A DNA stretch of 64,000 nt from Bifidobacterium olomucense (GTDB taxonomy: Bacteria; Actinomycetota; Actinomycetes; Actinomycetales; Bifidobacteriaceae), in contig NZ_JAAIIG010000009.1 in NCBI RefSeq assembly GCF_012932375.1, positions 1 to 64,000 on the forward strand, read 5' to 3'. The position numbers and the translations under genes were made by a program. Under the pieces are notes generated by a model that was given only the letters and a program-made list of their open reading frames with translations, did no database searches and had not been told where the DNA came from. Positions 45,041-54,500 of the stretch are shown in pieces (the stretch's first letter is position 1; each line of letters begins with the position of its first letter).

Positions 45041-47836
45041 CTACGAGCGGCGGCGCAGCTTGGCCACGGCGTTGCTCACGCAGATGCGCAGCACGATGGT
45101 GAAGATGACCACCATAATCGCCAGAATGCCGATATCGAGCCAGAACTGGTCGCTCGTGTGCTCCCACAGGTCGTCCTTCTTGAAGGTCGGCACCTTGGTG
45201 GGGCCGTACAACAGACCGTTCAGATCGATGTCGGAAGCTGCGGCCGAGAAGCCCCAGCGGCCGGGGAAGATCATACTGACCTGTTCCAGACCGTCGCGGT
45301 CGGTGACCGGAATCATACCGCCGGAGAATACCAGCTGTGCCATCACCAGAATCACCAGCAACGGCATGGTCTGCTCGCCGGACTTGACCAGTGCGGAACC
45401 CACTTCGCCCAGCATGGCGGAAGCCCAAGCGGTCAACCAGACCACAAGCACCAGTTCGGCCACGCCGGCGTCGGTGATCACGCCGTGATCAGGCCGTGGC
45501 TTGCCGATGCTGACGGCCGTGGTGAGAATCGCCGCCTGCAGCAGCGTCTGCAATCCCATCACAATCAGCTTCGAGAACGTGTACGACGTGGGGGAGAGGC
45601 CCACCGCGCGCTCGCGGTCATAGATGGCGCGTTCGGAGACGATGTCTCGCACCGACAGCGCCGAACCCATGAAACAGGCGCCGAGGATCACGAGCGACAG
45701 CAGCTGGCTCGGCTCGGTGGCCGCATCCTTGAAATCAGGTTCGCCCAAGCCGTGCGAGCCGGGCACCACCAAAGACAGCAGTCCCAGGAAGAGCGGCAGC
45801 AACAGCAGGAAGATCAGCAGACCCGGGTCCGCGACGATCAGATGCAGCTGTCTGGTGACCAAGGTGAGCGTCTGTTTGATACGGAACGGCTTTGCTGGTT
45901 TCTCATGATCGGCATGCTGGCGGACCGTGGCTTTGGCCTCCAACGTGCGCTGTCGTGAATCGGTGAGCGAGTACACCTGCTCCGGGCGTTCGGTGACATC
46001 GTTGAAGATGTCCGCCCACTCCTTGCCGTGGAACGCCTGTTCCATTTCGGCCACCGTGCCGAAGAATGCCGGATGGCCGCCGGGGGAGAGCATAAGCACG
46101 TTGTCGCACAGTTTGTTGATGTAGGAGAGCGAATGGGTCACGACGAGCACCACGCGGCCGGCGTCGGCCAGCTTGCGCAGCATCTTCATGACGGTGAGAT
46201 CCAGTGCCGGGTCCAGTCCGGAGGTCGGCTCGTCGAGAATCAGCAGCTCCGGGCCGGTGAGCAGCTCGATGGCTGTGGAGACGCGCTTGCGCTGGCCGCC
46301 GGAGAGCCGATCGATGCGATTCTGGCGGCGTGAGGTGAGCTCCAACTCCTCCAGCACGTTGTCGATGATTTCGGCGCGCTCGGCTTTCGTGGAGCCGGGA
46401 AGACGCAGCTTGGCGGCGTATTCGAGTGCGGCGTCCACCGTGAGCTTGCGGTGCACCACATCGTCTTGCGGCACGAAACCGATACGGCTGCGCAGCAGTT
46501 CGATGTTCTGGTGTACGTCGTACCCGTCGAACAGCACGTGGCCTTCCGTGGGGGAGTTGAGGCCCGCCACAATAGACGTGAAGGTTGATTTGCCGGCACC
46601 GGACGGGCCGATCACCGCGGTTAGCGTACCTTTGGCGAACACGGCATTGATGCCGTCGAGGAGGCGGGTGCCTTTGCCGACGGTCAGGCCGATGTTTTCG
46701 GCGATCACCGCGTCGGCGCTGGCGAAGGGCGCACGGTCGGTGAGCACGCCCTCGTGCACGGTCAGATCGGTGTTGCCGACCGTGACCACGTCGCCTTCCT
46801 CAAGCCAGATCTTGGCCACGCGACGACCGTTGACGTACGTGCCGTTGGCCGAATTCAGATCGGTGAGCAGAATGCCGTTGCCGGTGGCTTCCAGCGAGCA
46901 GTGCCGCCGGGAGACCAGTACGTCGTTGATCTGGATCAGGCACGCCGGGTCGCGGCCGATCAGTCCCGTGGCGTCGGTTTCCGGATTGAACGAGCCGTGG
47001 ACGCGATTGATGGCCGGTTGCGATTCGAGATGCATGGCTTGCGTGCTGCCGGCCAGCACCGTGTTGTTGGCTAGGATCGTGCCGCCGAGATTCTGGTTCG
47101 GTTGTGCGGCCGGGTTCGGCTGTGTTGGCTGGGCTGTAGGGGGCGCTGTAGGACCGGGCTGTGCCGGAATCGCACGTTGCGCCGGGGTAACCGGTTGCCG
47201 GGTCGGTTGGTTGCCGGGTTGGCCGGTTGCCGGGTAGGACGACGTCGATGGTGCGGGCGATGCCGGTGCTGCCGGCTGTGCCGGCGCAACCGGAGGCATG
47301 GCCGGTGCGACTGAAGCCGGCTGCTGTTGCGGCCGTGCTGGAACCGGGGTGGCCGGCGCTGGTGTCGCAGGACGTGCGGGCATGGCTGCGGCGGCCGGTG
47401 CCGGCGTTGCGGCGGCACGTGGCATGGCCGGTGCGGCCATGGGCTGTGCCGGGGCAGCAGGGGTGGCTGTGGGTTGCGCTGGAACGGACGGGGCAACAGG
47501 GGCCGCCGGCATCGCCGGAACGCCCGCTGGAGTCACAGCGCCGACTACGCACCGAATGGCGGCCCCGCGCGCCAACGTCACCGTGGTGGTGCCGGTCAGC
47601 AGCACCGAAGTGGTGTGCATGCCGTTGATGGACAGTCCGTTCGCGCTGCCCAGATCTTCTATCAGCCAACCGTCGTTGGTCAGCCTGATGCGTGCGTGAT
47701 GGTGCGATACGTACGGATTATGAATCACCAGATTGCAGTCGGAGGCGCGGCCGATCACCAATGGATGTGCCGGATCGACGGGAACCTGAGTGGAGCCGTA
47801 ACAAACGGTAAGGGTGGGAGGCAATGTAGATGGCAT
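45041..47836 (-). CDS. ABC transporter with two FHA domains (ABCG-like, Rv1747 type)
   Basis: A 931-residue half-transporter. FHA domain 1 is at residues 25-95 (LVIGRASDCN, SANGLSINGM). A 150-residue Ala/Pro linker follows. FHA domain 2 is at 285-360 (LIGRDPACLI, SANGTYVNGR). The ATPase is at 375-600 with Walker A GPSGAGKST (410-418), LSGGQRKR, LLILDEPTSGLD. The ABC-2 membrane domain (six spans) ends at 931. The layout matches mycobacterial Rv1747, a phosphothreonine-regulated exporter. FHA domains bind phosphothreonine, so a Ser/Thr kinase encoded elsewhere probably controls it. The substrate is unknown; cell-envelope material is likely. No strong ribosome-binding site precedes the ATG. Confidence 0.9.
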   Translation of the reverse strand: MPSTLPPTLTVCYGSTQVPVDPAHPLVIGRASDCNLVIHNPYVSHHHARIRLTNDGWLIEDLGSANGLSINGMHTTSVLLTGTTTVTLARGAAIRCVVGAVTPAGVPAMPAAPVAPSVPAQPTATPAAPAQPMAAPAMPRAAATPAPAAAAMPARPATPAPATPVPARPQQQPASVAPAMPPVAPAQPAAPASPAPSTSSYPATGQPGNQPTRQPVTPAQRAIPAQPGPTAPPTAQPTQPNPAAQPNQNLGGTILANNTVLAGSTQAMHLESQPAINRVHGSFNPETDATGLIGRDPACLIQINDVLVSRRHCSLEATGNGILLTDLNSANGTYVNGRRVAKIWLEEGDVVTVGNTDLTVHEGVLTDRAPFASADAVIAENIGLTVGKGTRLLDGINAVFAKGTLTAVIGPSGAGKSTFTSIVAGLNSPTEGHVLFDGYDVHQNIELLRSRIGFVPQDDVVHRKLTVDAALEYAAKLRLPGSTKAERAEIIDNVLEELELTSRRQNRIDRLSGGQRKRVSTAIELLTGPELLILDEPTSGLDPALDLTVMKMLRKLADAGRVVLVVTHSLSYINKLCDNVLMLSPGGHPAFFGTVAEMEQAFHGKEWADIFNDVTERPEQVYSLTDSRQRTLEAKATVRQHADHEKPAKPFRIKQTLTLVTRQLHLIVADPGLLIFLLLLPLFLGLLSLVVPGSHGLGEPDFKDAATEPSQLLSLVILGACFMGSALSVRDIVSERAIYDRERAVGLSPTSYTFSKLIVMGLQTLLQAAILTTAVSIGKPRPDHGVITDAGVAELVLVVWLTAWASAMLGEVGSALVKSGEQTMPLLVILVMAQLVFSGGMIPVTDRDGLEQVSMIFPGRWGFSAAASDIDLNGLLYGPTKVPTFKKDDLWEHTSDQFWLDIGILAIMVVIFTIVLRICVSNAVAKLRRRS

Positions 47837-47882
47837 GGGTCCAGACTTCTTCGTGTTTCTTCATTCTCTGCCATCAGAAATA

Positions 47883-47945
47883 CCACACCCGCATTACTGT
47901 TGCCCATCGAGGCTCAGCGGCTGGGCAACGGTAATGCGGGTGTGG
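47883..47945. repeat. Long hairpin between carbonic anhydrase and FHA-ABC genes
   Basis: CCACACCCGCATTAC at 47883-47897 pairs with 47931-47945; beyond a T:G bulge, GTTGCCCA at 47899-47906 pairs with TGGGCAAC at 47922-47929. The stem has 23 pairs and a 15-nt loop. The only T-tract in the minus direction precedes the hairpin, so it is not a classical terminator of the carbonic anhydrase gene. Confidence 0.7.
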
Positions 47946-47979
47946 GCGTGTGTAAAGAAAAACGCGCCGGCCTGATCTG

Positions 47980-48663
47980 TCAGAAGCTCAGGACTTCAAC
48001 GCGGCCGGATTCCAGTTCGTAACGTGCGCCTACCATCATGAGCCGTTCGTCGGCCAGCGCCTGCTGGATCACTTCGGAACGTTCCACCAGCGTTTCGATG
48101 GTGCGGGCCACGTGCACGCGCTCGAAATCCTCCGCGCATTCCAGCTCGGCTTCACGTGCCTGCCATACGGACATGCCGGCCTGACGCATCACAATCGAAT
48201 CCGAGGCGGCGATCTGCTCATCCAAGTCTTCGATGGCGTCGGCGGCGGTCAAGGAATCGTCCGCATCGTTCGTAATCGCACGCATCATCTCATCCAACTG
48301 ACGGTCCGCGGTCTCCAGCGCGCCGCAACGGGCGTGACCAAGCACACACAGCAGACTGACATGCAGTTTGGTGATCGCATACTCCAGTGAGGCGATGACG
48401 GCGTCGTCAATCGTCTGCCCTGCCGTACGTACGGTGAACAGATCGCCCAATCCCTGATCGAAGATGATTTCCGGAGGAACACGGGAATCCGAACAGGACA
48501 GTACTGCGGCGTCCGGCTTCTGACCGTCCACCAGCATGTGACGGGTTTCCTTGTCCTGCCAAGGATGCTCCGCCTTGCCCTCGGCAAAACGACTGTTGCC
48601 CTGCAACATACGGCTCCACGTGGCATTCGCAGTGGTTTCCGCCAGAGAATCCGTTAAGGCCAT
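47980..48663 (-). CDS. Beta-class carbonic anhydrase
   Basis: A 227-residue zinc enzyme that interconverts CO2 and bicarbonate. Zinc ligands Cys57, His110 and Cys113 lie in LSCSDSRVPPE and LGHARCG, and Asp59/Arg61 form the family dyad. Bicarbonate would feed PEP carboxylase (encoded at the window's end) and acetyl-CoA carboxylase. GGAGG precedes the ATG by 5 bp. It is divergent from ahpC and upstream of the FHA-ABC gene on the same strand. Confidence 0.93.
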   Translation of the reverse strand: MALTDSLAETTANATWSRMLQGNSRFAEGKAEHPWQDKETRHMLVDGQKPDAAVLSCSDSRVPPEIIFDQGLGDLFTVRTAGQTIDDAVIASLEYAITKLHVSLLCVLGHARCGALETADRQLDEMMRAITNDADDSLTAADAIEDLDEQIAASDSIVMRQAGMSVWQAREAELECAEDFERVHVARTIETLVERSEVIQQALADERLMMVGARYELESGRVEVLSF

Positions 48664-48929
48664 TACACCTCCATGTTTATTGGCTCTTGCTGGTCACCTA
48701 TCTTAGCTGGAGCGTGTGCACAGTATGTGTGTACTGATTTCAACCCCTTGCGTACCCCCTGCCGCCCTGCCGCCGGGCTTACCTTTACGCCGCTGTGATT
48801 ATGCTCATAGCCTTGCGCCGGACGTGTCTTGAACGGCAACGTTACGATGGAGAAGGCAACAGATGCCGGACGCCGTAAAACGACTCGGTTCTCGGTGCCC
48901 GGCACAACACGGTCATGAAAGGATCGATG

Positions 48930-49493
48930 ATGACGCTTCTGCAGCACGAGCTGACTGATTTCAAGGTGCAGGCCTTCCAGAACAACGAATTCCGCGAGGT
49001 GACCAAGGACGATGTGCTCGGCCACTGGTCCCTGTTCTTCTTCTACCCGGCCGACTTCACGTTCGTGTGCCCCACCGAGCTTGAGGATCTGGCCAAGAAT
49101 TACGCCAAGTTCAAGGAGATCGGCTGCGAGGTCTACTCCGTGTCCTGCGACACCCACTTCGTACACAAGGCTTGGCATGACGCCAACGAGAAGATCGCCA
49201 AGATCGAATACCCGATGCTTGCCGATCCGACCGCCCTGTTGGCCCGCGACCTCGACACCTACAACGAGGCCGACGGCATGGCCGAGCGTGGCGACTTCAT
49301 CGTGAACCCGGAGGGTAAGGTCGTGGCCTACGAGGTCATTTCCTCCAACGTGGGCCGCAACGCCGAGGAGCTGCTGCGCCGCGTGCAGGCCTCCCAGTTC
49401 GTCTACGAGCACGGCGATCAGGTCTGCCCCGCCAACTGGACCCCGGGCGAAGAGACCATCGAGCCCAGCCTCGACCTCGTCGGCCAGCTGTGA
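48930..49493 (+). CDS. ahpC: Alkyl hydroperoxide reductase AhpC (peroxiredoxin)
   Basis: A 187-residue 2-Cys peroxiredoxin. The peroxidatic Cys47 lies in ADFTFVCPTE, and the resolving Cys in GDQVCPANWTPG near the C-terminus. It reduces hydrogen peroxide and organic peroxides. I chose ATG 48930 with AAAGGA 6 bp upstream; two in-frame ATGs at 48915 and 48927 are alternatives. It is 80 bp upstream of trxB, separated by a hairpin that may lower trxB expression. Confidence 0.94.
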   Translation: MTLLQHELTDFKVQAFQNNEFREVTKDDVLGHWSLFFFYPADFTFVCPTELEDLAKNYAKFKEIGCEVYSVSCDTHFVHKAWHDANEKIAKIEYPMLADPTALLARDLDTYNEADGMAERGDFIVNPEGKVVAYEVISSNVGRNAEELLRRVQASQFVYEHGDQVCPANWTPGEETIEPSLDLVGQL

Positions 49494-49530
49494 CAGCGAT
49501 AGCGTCGCGAGCGCCGCAGTAAGAAAACCG

Positions 49531-49551
49531 GGCTCCCTCAATGAGGGAGCC
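49531..49551 (+). terminator. Hairpin between ahpC and trxB
   Basis: GGCTCCCTCA/TGAGGGAGCC with a 1-nt loop (in practice a 3- to 5-nt loop), followed by TCCTTTG. The T-tract is weak, so partial termination or read-through into trxB is likely. Confidence 0.6.
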
Positions 49552-49574
49552 TCCTTTGTATAGAAAGCATCATC

Positions 49575-51473
49575 ATGACTCAAACCAACAACGATTTGTA
49601 CGACGTCGTCGTCATCGGTGGGGGACCTGCGGGACTTACCGCTGGCCTATACCTCGCCCGCGCTCGCTACCGTGTACTTGTCCTCGAAAAGGATGATTTC
49701 GGCGGTCAGATCACCATCACCAATGAAGTGGTGAACTATCCGGGCGTCGGCCGCACCACCGGCCGTGCGCTCACCCAGACCATGCGCCAGCAGGCCAAGG
49801 ATTTCGGCGCCGAGTTCCTTTCCGCCGAGGCCACCGGGCTCGACGTTGATGGCGATATCAAAACCGTGCACACCTCGCGCGGCGACCTGAAGACTTTCGG
49901 CATTCTGATCGCCACCGGCGCTTCCCCGCGCAAGCTCGGCTTCGAGGGCGAGGCCGAATACGCCGGCCGCGGCGTGGCCTACTGCGCCACCTGTGATGGC
50001 GAGTTCTTCACCGGCAAGGAAGTGCTCGTGGTCGGCGGCGGTTTCGCGGCCGCCGAGGAATCCGTGTTCCTCACCAAGTATGCGTCCAAGGTCACTGTGC
50101 TGGTGCGTGAACCCGACTTCACCTGCGATGCTTCCGTGGCTGCCGAGGCCAAGAATCATCCGAAGATCGACGTGCGCTACAACGTTGAGCTCAAGGGGGT
50201 CACCGCAGGTCAAGGCGGCTTGCGCGAGGCCGCAATCCTGAACCGTGAGACCGGCGAGACCGAAACCTGGAAGCCGGCCGACGGCGGCACGTTCGGCGTC
50301 TTCGTGTTCGCCGGCTACGTACCCGCCACCGATCTGGTGCGTGGTGTGGTCGAACTTGATGACCACGGCTATGTGGTCACGCACGGCTATCTGGAGACTT
50401 CGGTGCCCGGCGTCTACGCGGCCGGCGACCTGCGCGTCAAGAATCTGCGTCAGGTGGTCACCGCCACTGCTGACGGTGCCATCGCGGCCGTGGAACTGGA
50501 GCGTTACGCCAAGCAGATGAGCGAGAAAACCGGCTTGGTGCCGCCGCGTCCGACCGCCTCCGCTTACGAGCAGGCCGAAGCCGAGACTGCCGCCAAGACC
50601 GCGGCCGCCGGTACGTCACCGGCCCCCGCTCCGGCCAAGCGTAGCGCCGATGCCGCTGCGGCCGCGGCGCAAACCGCCAAGAAGCCCGGCGAACTGTTCT
50701 CCGCCGCCATCAAGCAGCAGCTCGGTGTGGTGTTCGGCCGTATGACGCGCCCGGTGACGTTGGCCCTGGAACTTGACAGCACCCCGCTTTCCGCGGAACT
50801 GCAAGGATTCATCGGTGAGATGGTCGCCTTGTCCGGCGGCAAGCTCAATTCGGTGGCAGTCGGGGCCGATGGGCTGATTACTGCAATTGATGGTGAGTCG
50901 GCGCCTGTGAACTTGGTAGTAGGGGAGCCGCTTGAGGTGACGCTGCCGAGCGACGGCTCTGCGCTGACCGCCTATGGTTCGCTTGACGACTCCGGCCGCG
51001 CTGAGTTCGACGTGGCCGCGGCGCTGCCGCTCGCCCGTCCGGCCGTGCGTATCTGCACGGCCGGTGATGACGGCAAGCTCACCTTCACCGGTCTGGCTTT
51101 CCACGGTGTGCCGTCCGGTCACGAGTTCAACTCGTTCGTGCTCGGCCTCTACAACGCGGCCGGTCCGGGCCAGCCGCTCGATGATGATCTGCGCGAACGT
51201 GCTGCGGCCATCGACAGTCCGCTTGACGTGATGATTCTGGTCTCCCTGACCTGCACGATGTGTCCGGAAACCGTGCTCGCCTCGCAGCGCATCGCCTCGC
51301 TCAACCCGAACGTGCGCGCCGAAGCCTACGATGTCTCGCATTTCCCCGAGCTCAAGGACCAGTACGGTGCGATGAGCGTGCCCTGCATCGTGATCAACAA
51401 GTCCGACGGCAGCCAGACCGTCGAATTCGGCAAGAAGAGCATCCCGCAAATGCTTGATCTGCTGGGTGCGTAG
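49575..51473 (+). CDS. trxB: Thioredoxin reductase fused to an AhpF-NTD-like domain at its C-terminus
   Basis: A 632-residue flavoenzyme. Residues 1-315 are a complete thioredoxin reductase: FAD motif VVIGGGPAGLTAGLYLARA, active site CATC (Cys137, Cys140), NADPH motif VGGGFAAAEES, and a second FAD motif YAAGDLR. An Ala/Pro linker at about 325-370 joins a 250-residue domain containing a redox motif CTMC (Cys560, Cys563) and the cis-Pro VPC. That second part resembles the twin thioredoxin-fold N-terminal domain of AhpF, but is placed at the C-terminus. It therefore likely reduces the neighbouring AhpC directly, using NADPH. Some caution: NADH versus NADPH use cannot be read here. Confidence 0.88.
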   Translation: MTQTNNDLYDVVVIGGGPAGLTAGLYLARARYRVLVLEKDDFGGQITITNEVVNYPGVGRTTGRALTQTMRQQAKDFGAEFLSAEATGLDVDGDIKTVHTSRGDLKTFGILIATGASPRKLGFEGEAEYAGRGVAYCATCDGEFFTGKEVLVVGGGFAAAEESVFLTKYASKVTVLVREPDFTCDASVAAEAKNHPKIDVRYNVELKGVTAGQGGLREAAILNRETGETETWKPADGGTFGVFVFAGYVPATDLVRGVVELDDHGYVVTHGYLETSVPGVYAAGDLRVKNLRQVVTATADGAIAAVELERYAKQMSEKTGLVPPRPTASAYEQAEAETAAKTAAAGTSPAPAPAKRSADAAAAAAQTAKKPGELFSAAIKQQLGVVFGRMTRPVTLALELDSTPLSAELQGFIGEMVALSGGKLNSVAVGADGLITAIDGESAPVNLVVGEPLEVTLPSDGSALTAYGSLDDSGRAEFDVAAALPLARPAVRICTAGDDGKLTFTGLAFHGVPSGHEFNSFVLGLYNAAGPGQPLDDDLRERAAAIDSPLDVMILVSLTCTMCPETVLASQRIASLNPNVRAEAYDVSHFPELKDQYGAMSVPCIVINKSDGSQTVEFGKKSIPQMLDLLGA

Positions 51474-51501
51474 GCGCCACAGAGCTGAATAGCTAGCAGC
51501 A

Positions 51502-51539
51502 AAGGCCGTCCGGTCCTCGTATGAGAGCCGGGCGGCCTT
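51502..51539. terminator. Hairpin between convergent trxB and GH2 genes
   Basis: AAGGCCG/CGGCCTT outer stem plus CCGG/CCGG inner stem. The A/T tracts are short. It sits 30 bp after the trxB stop and 50 bp from the stop of the minus-strand GH2 gene. Confidence 0.55.
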
Positions 51540-51588
51540 GACATGTGCCAAGCTAGGATCGGAATGAGTAATCTACGCTAATGTGGTG

Positions 51589-54500
51589 TCACCTCGCTTC
51601 CTCGGACGTAGCTTCGCTGCGCGGGGCCGGGATGCGAGCATCGCCGCGAACCTCGGTGATGGCCACGCACTTGCCTGCAGCGGACGTGAACGTGATCTTG
51701 ATACGAGACGTGCGCACCATGTCGAAGGAGTAGGTGGTTTCGTCACCGTTCGAGCTCATCGAGGAGCCGGGCTTATCGCCGACCGTGGCATACACCCAAG
51801 CGGCATCGTTGGTCTGCTCAACCGGGTTGGAGGTCGCGGTCAGATGGCGTACCGGCTGCCAAGAGCCATCGGCGGCCAAGTAGTCCACCTCCACGGATTC
51901 GGGCAGCGCCACATCCTCACCATCCAAGCAGTAGTAGATGGTGAAGGAGTTGAGCATGAACGGTTCCTCCTCGCCATAGCCGAAGCGGTACTCCAGCCAA
52001 GCGGTGTTGGACGGGTCGCCGAACGTGGACCAACGGTTCTTGAGGTTGTAGCCGACGCGCGGCGTGTAGGACACAATGCCGTCCATCAGCAGCGAAGCAT
52101 CCTCTTGAGCCTTCGGATCCGGGTTCGTGTAGGAGGCGCGCACCTGCGGATACACGTCGTTGCGGTAGGAGAACAGATCGCGGTTCTGCACGTAGTCATC
52201 GGTTACGCGCACATGAGCCACAGCCTGCTGTTCCAAACCTTCCACATCACCCAGCACGGTGAATTCACCGGCGTGACTATACAGCGAAGCCTCAGGCTTG
52301 GCCCATGTCACCGCACGCTGTTCCTTGGCACCATCAGACCAGTGGACGGTTACCTCGGGAGCAGTCTCGCCCACGAGCGGCTCGATGCCGGTAATGGTGT
52401 CCAACGCCACGGACTGCACCTCACTCACTTCAACAACCTGCACCTTGACGCTCACATCCAGGTCGAAGCGAGTCACTGTACCGGCAACGCTCACTTCGCC
52501 AGCGTGACCGTAGGCGGCAGCCGGCACGGTTTCCCATGCGACCGGCAGCGGCGCGGCAACGCCGTGATCGAAGTTGACGATGACGGTGGCCGGCAATGCG
52601 GGCGCAGTGCCCGCCATTGTACGTACGGCAGGAACCTGAACGTCGGCCGGCTGCTTCGGCTCAGTACCCTCGGCAACCGTCACGATGGCCGGCGTACTGG
52701 TCTTGGAGACCCCACCATACGTAACGGTGGCAGTGATGTTCGCCGTGCCGGACAGGCGACCGGTGACGATGCCGCTGCAGTCCACGCCGGCCACGGATTC
52801 GTCGCTGGAAGCAAACGTGATTGCGGCTTCGCTGCCCTCGCCCAGCTCGATGGCTGCACCGGTCTCATCGGTGGCGGACACCGCAAGATCGGTGGTTTCA
52901 TCCTCGGCCAACGTGAAGGTAGGTGGCACCAAGGTGACTTCGGCAACCGGAGCCGGCGGCACATCCAAATCAAGCGCGTACGCGGCATGCTGTTCGCCGT
53001 CCTCAGAGGTGACGCGAATCACGTAGGAGCCGTACGGATAGTTGAGCGGCGGCACCACGTATGCCACGGCATTGTCGGCGGCCTCGACACTGATTGCCGG
53101 GGCGCCAGCAGTGTAGGCGCGGTGCAGCACAGTGCGATGCTGATCGTCGAACTCGACCGGCTTGCCGTCCACGGTCACGGACACCAGGTCGGTGGTGTCG
53201 TGAGCGGTGGTCTCGCCGTCGGTCAGGCGAACGTTCACGGTAGTCGGCAGATTGTAGCCTGCAACGGTGCCGTTCAATACCACCACTGTGCCGGCCTTGT
53301 TCCAATCGACCTCGGCGGCATCCCAAGCCACTGGTACATCGACGGCACTGCCATCGTCAAAGACGACCAGAGCCTTGGCGGGCAGGGTTGGTGCGGCACC
53401 GGCCGGGGCGGCCAGTGAAGCCGGGCGGGCGGCGACCGGGTGCGTCACCGTTACCGTTGCGTTGACCGGCAGTCCTGCGGCTTCGCCAGTCAGCGTGAAC
53501 GACTGTGCGCCAGACTTGGTTGCAGCGGCTTGCACATCGATGGCCAGAGAGGAATCCTGCCAAGTCACGGCAGTCTCGGCCGTGGTGTTATCAGCCTTGA
53601 GTACGGTGACGGTCTGCGGCAGCACCGGGGTTTCTCCTGCACGGACACGGACAGCCACGCCGCGGGCTTCCAACGCGTCGGCGTCGGCGGTCAGACCCTC
53701 GGTGATGAACACGTTCACCGTGTCGGACTTCAGTCCCTTGGCGGTGGCGGTCACACGGATTGGCTTGCCGGAGCCGTCGGAAGTTACGATGGCGAGCACC
53801 TTGCCGGAGTAGGCGGAATGCACTGGGGACTGCAGCGGTTCGGTGTTGGCCTGGTAGCCGTTGTCGGTGCCGAGCAGGGTGCCGTTCTCCACGTGGAAGG
53901 TGATCTCGTTGTTGGCGCGCGGCACGATCACACCGGCGTCATCGATCACATCGGCTTCGATGAAGCTCAGGTCGTGGCCGTCGCCGTCGATGACGTGGCG
54001 GTCCGGGATGAGCTTGATGCCGGCCGGTGCGCCGGCGGTGGTGATGGAGTCGCGGGCCACGATTTGACCGGCCTTGTTATAGGCCACAACCTCAACCGTA
54101 CCCGGCTCGAACGGTACCTCCCACTGCAGGGTGAGCTGCTTGGGCTCGTTGCCGTTCTTCTGATAGCGGTATTCGAACGGCTTGTCCGCATACTTGTTGC
54201 TCAGATGGAAGGTGGCCTGATGCGATTCGAACTCACGCTTGCCCAGGGATTTGCCGTTGAGGAACAGTTCGGCGGAAGCGGCATTGGTGTACGCCCACAC
54301 CGCCACGGATTCACCCTGCTCCCAGTTCCAGTGTGGCAACAGGTGCACGACCGGAGCATCATCCGGGTCGGTCCACAACGCCTTGTACAGCCACCACGGG
54401 TTCTTCGGGAAGCCGGCCGTATCCACCATGCCGTAGTAGGAGCGCAACGGAGCCAGCACCGTGCCGTCGGATTCCGGCATATCCGGCTTGTTCCAGTAGA

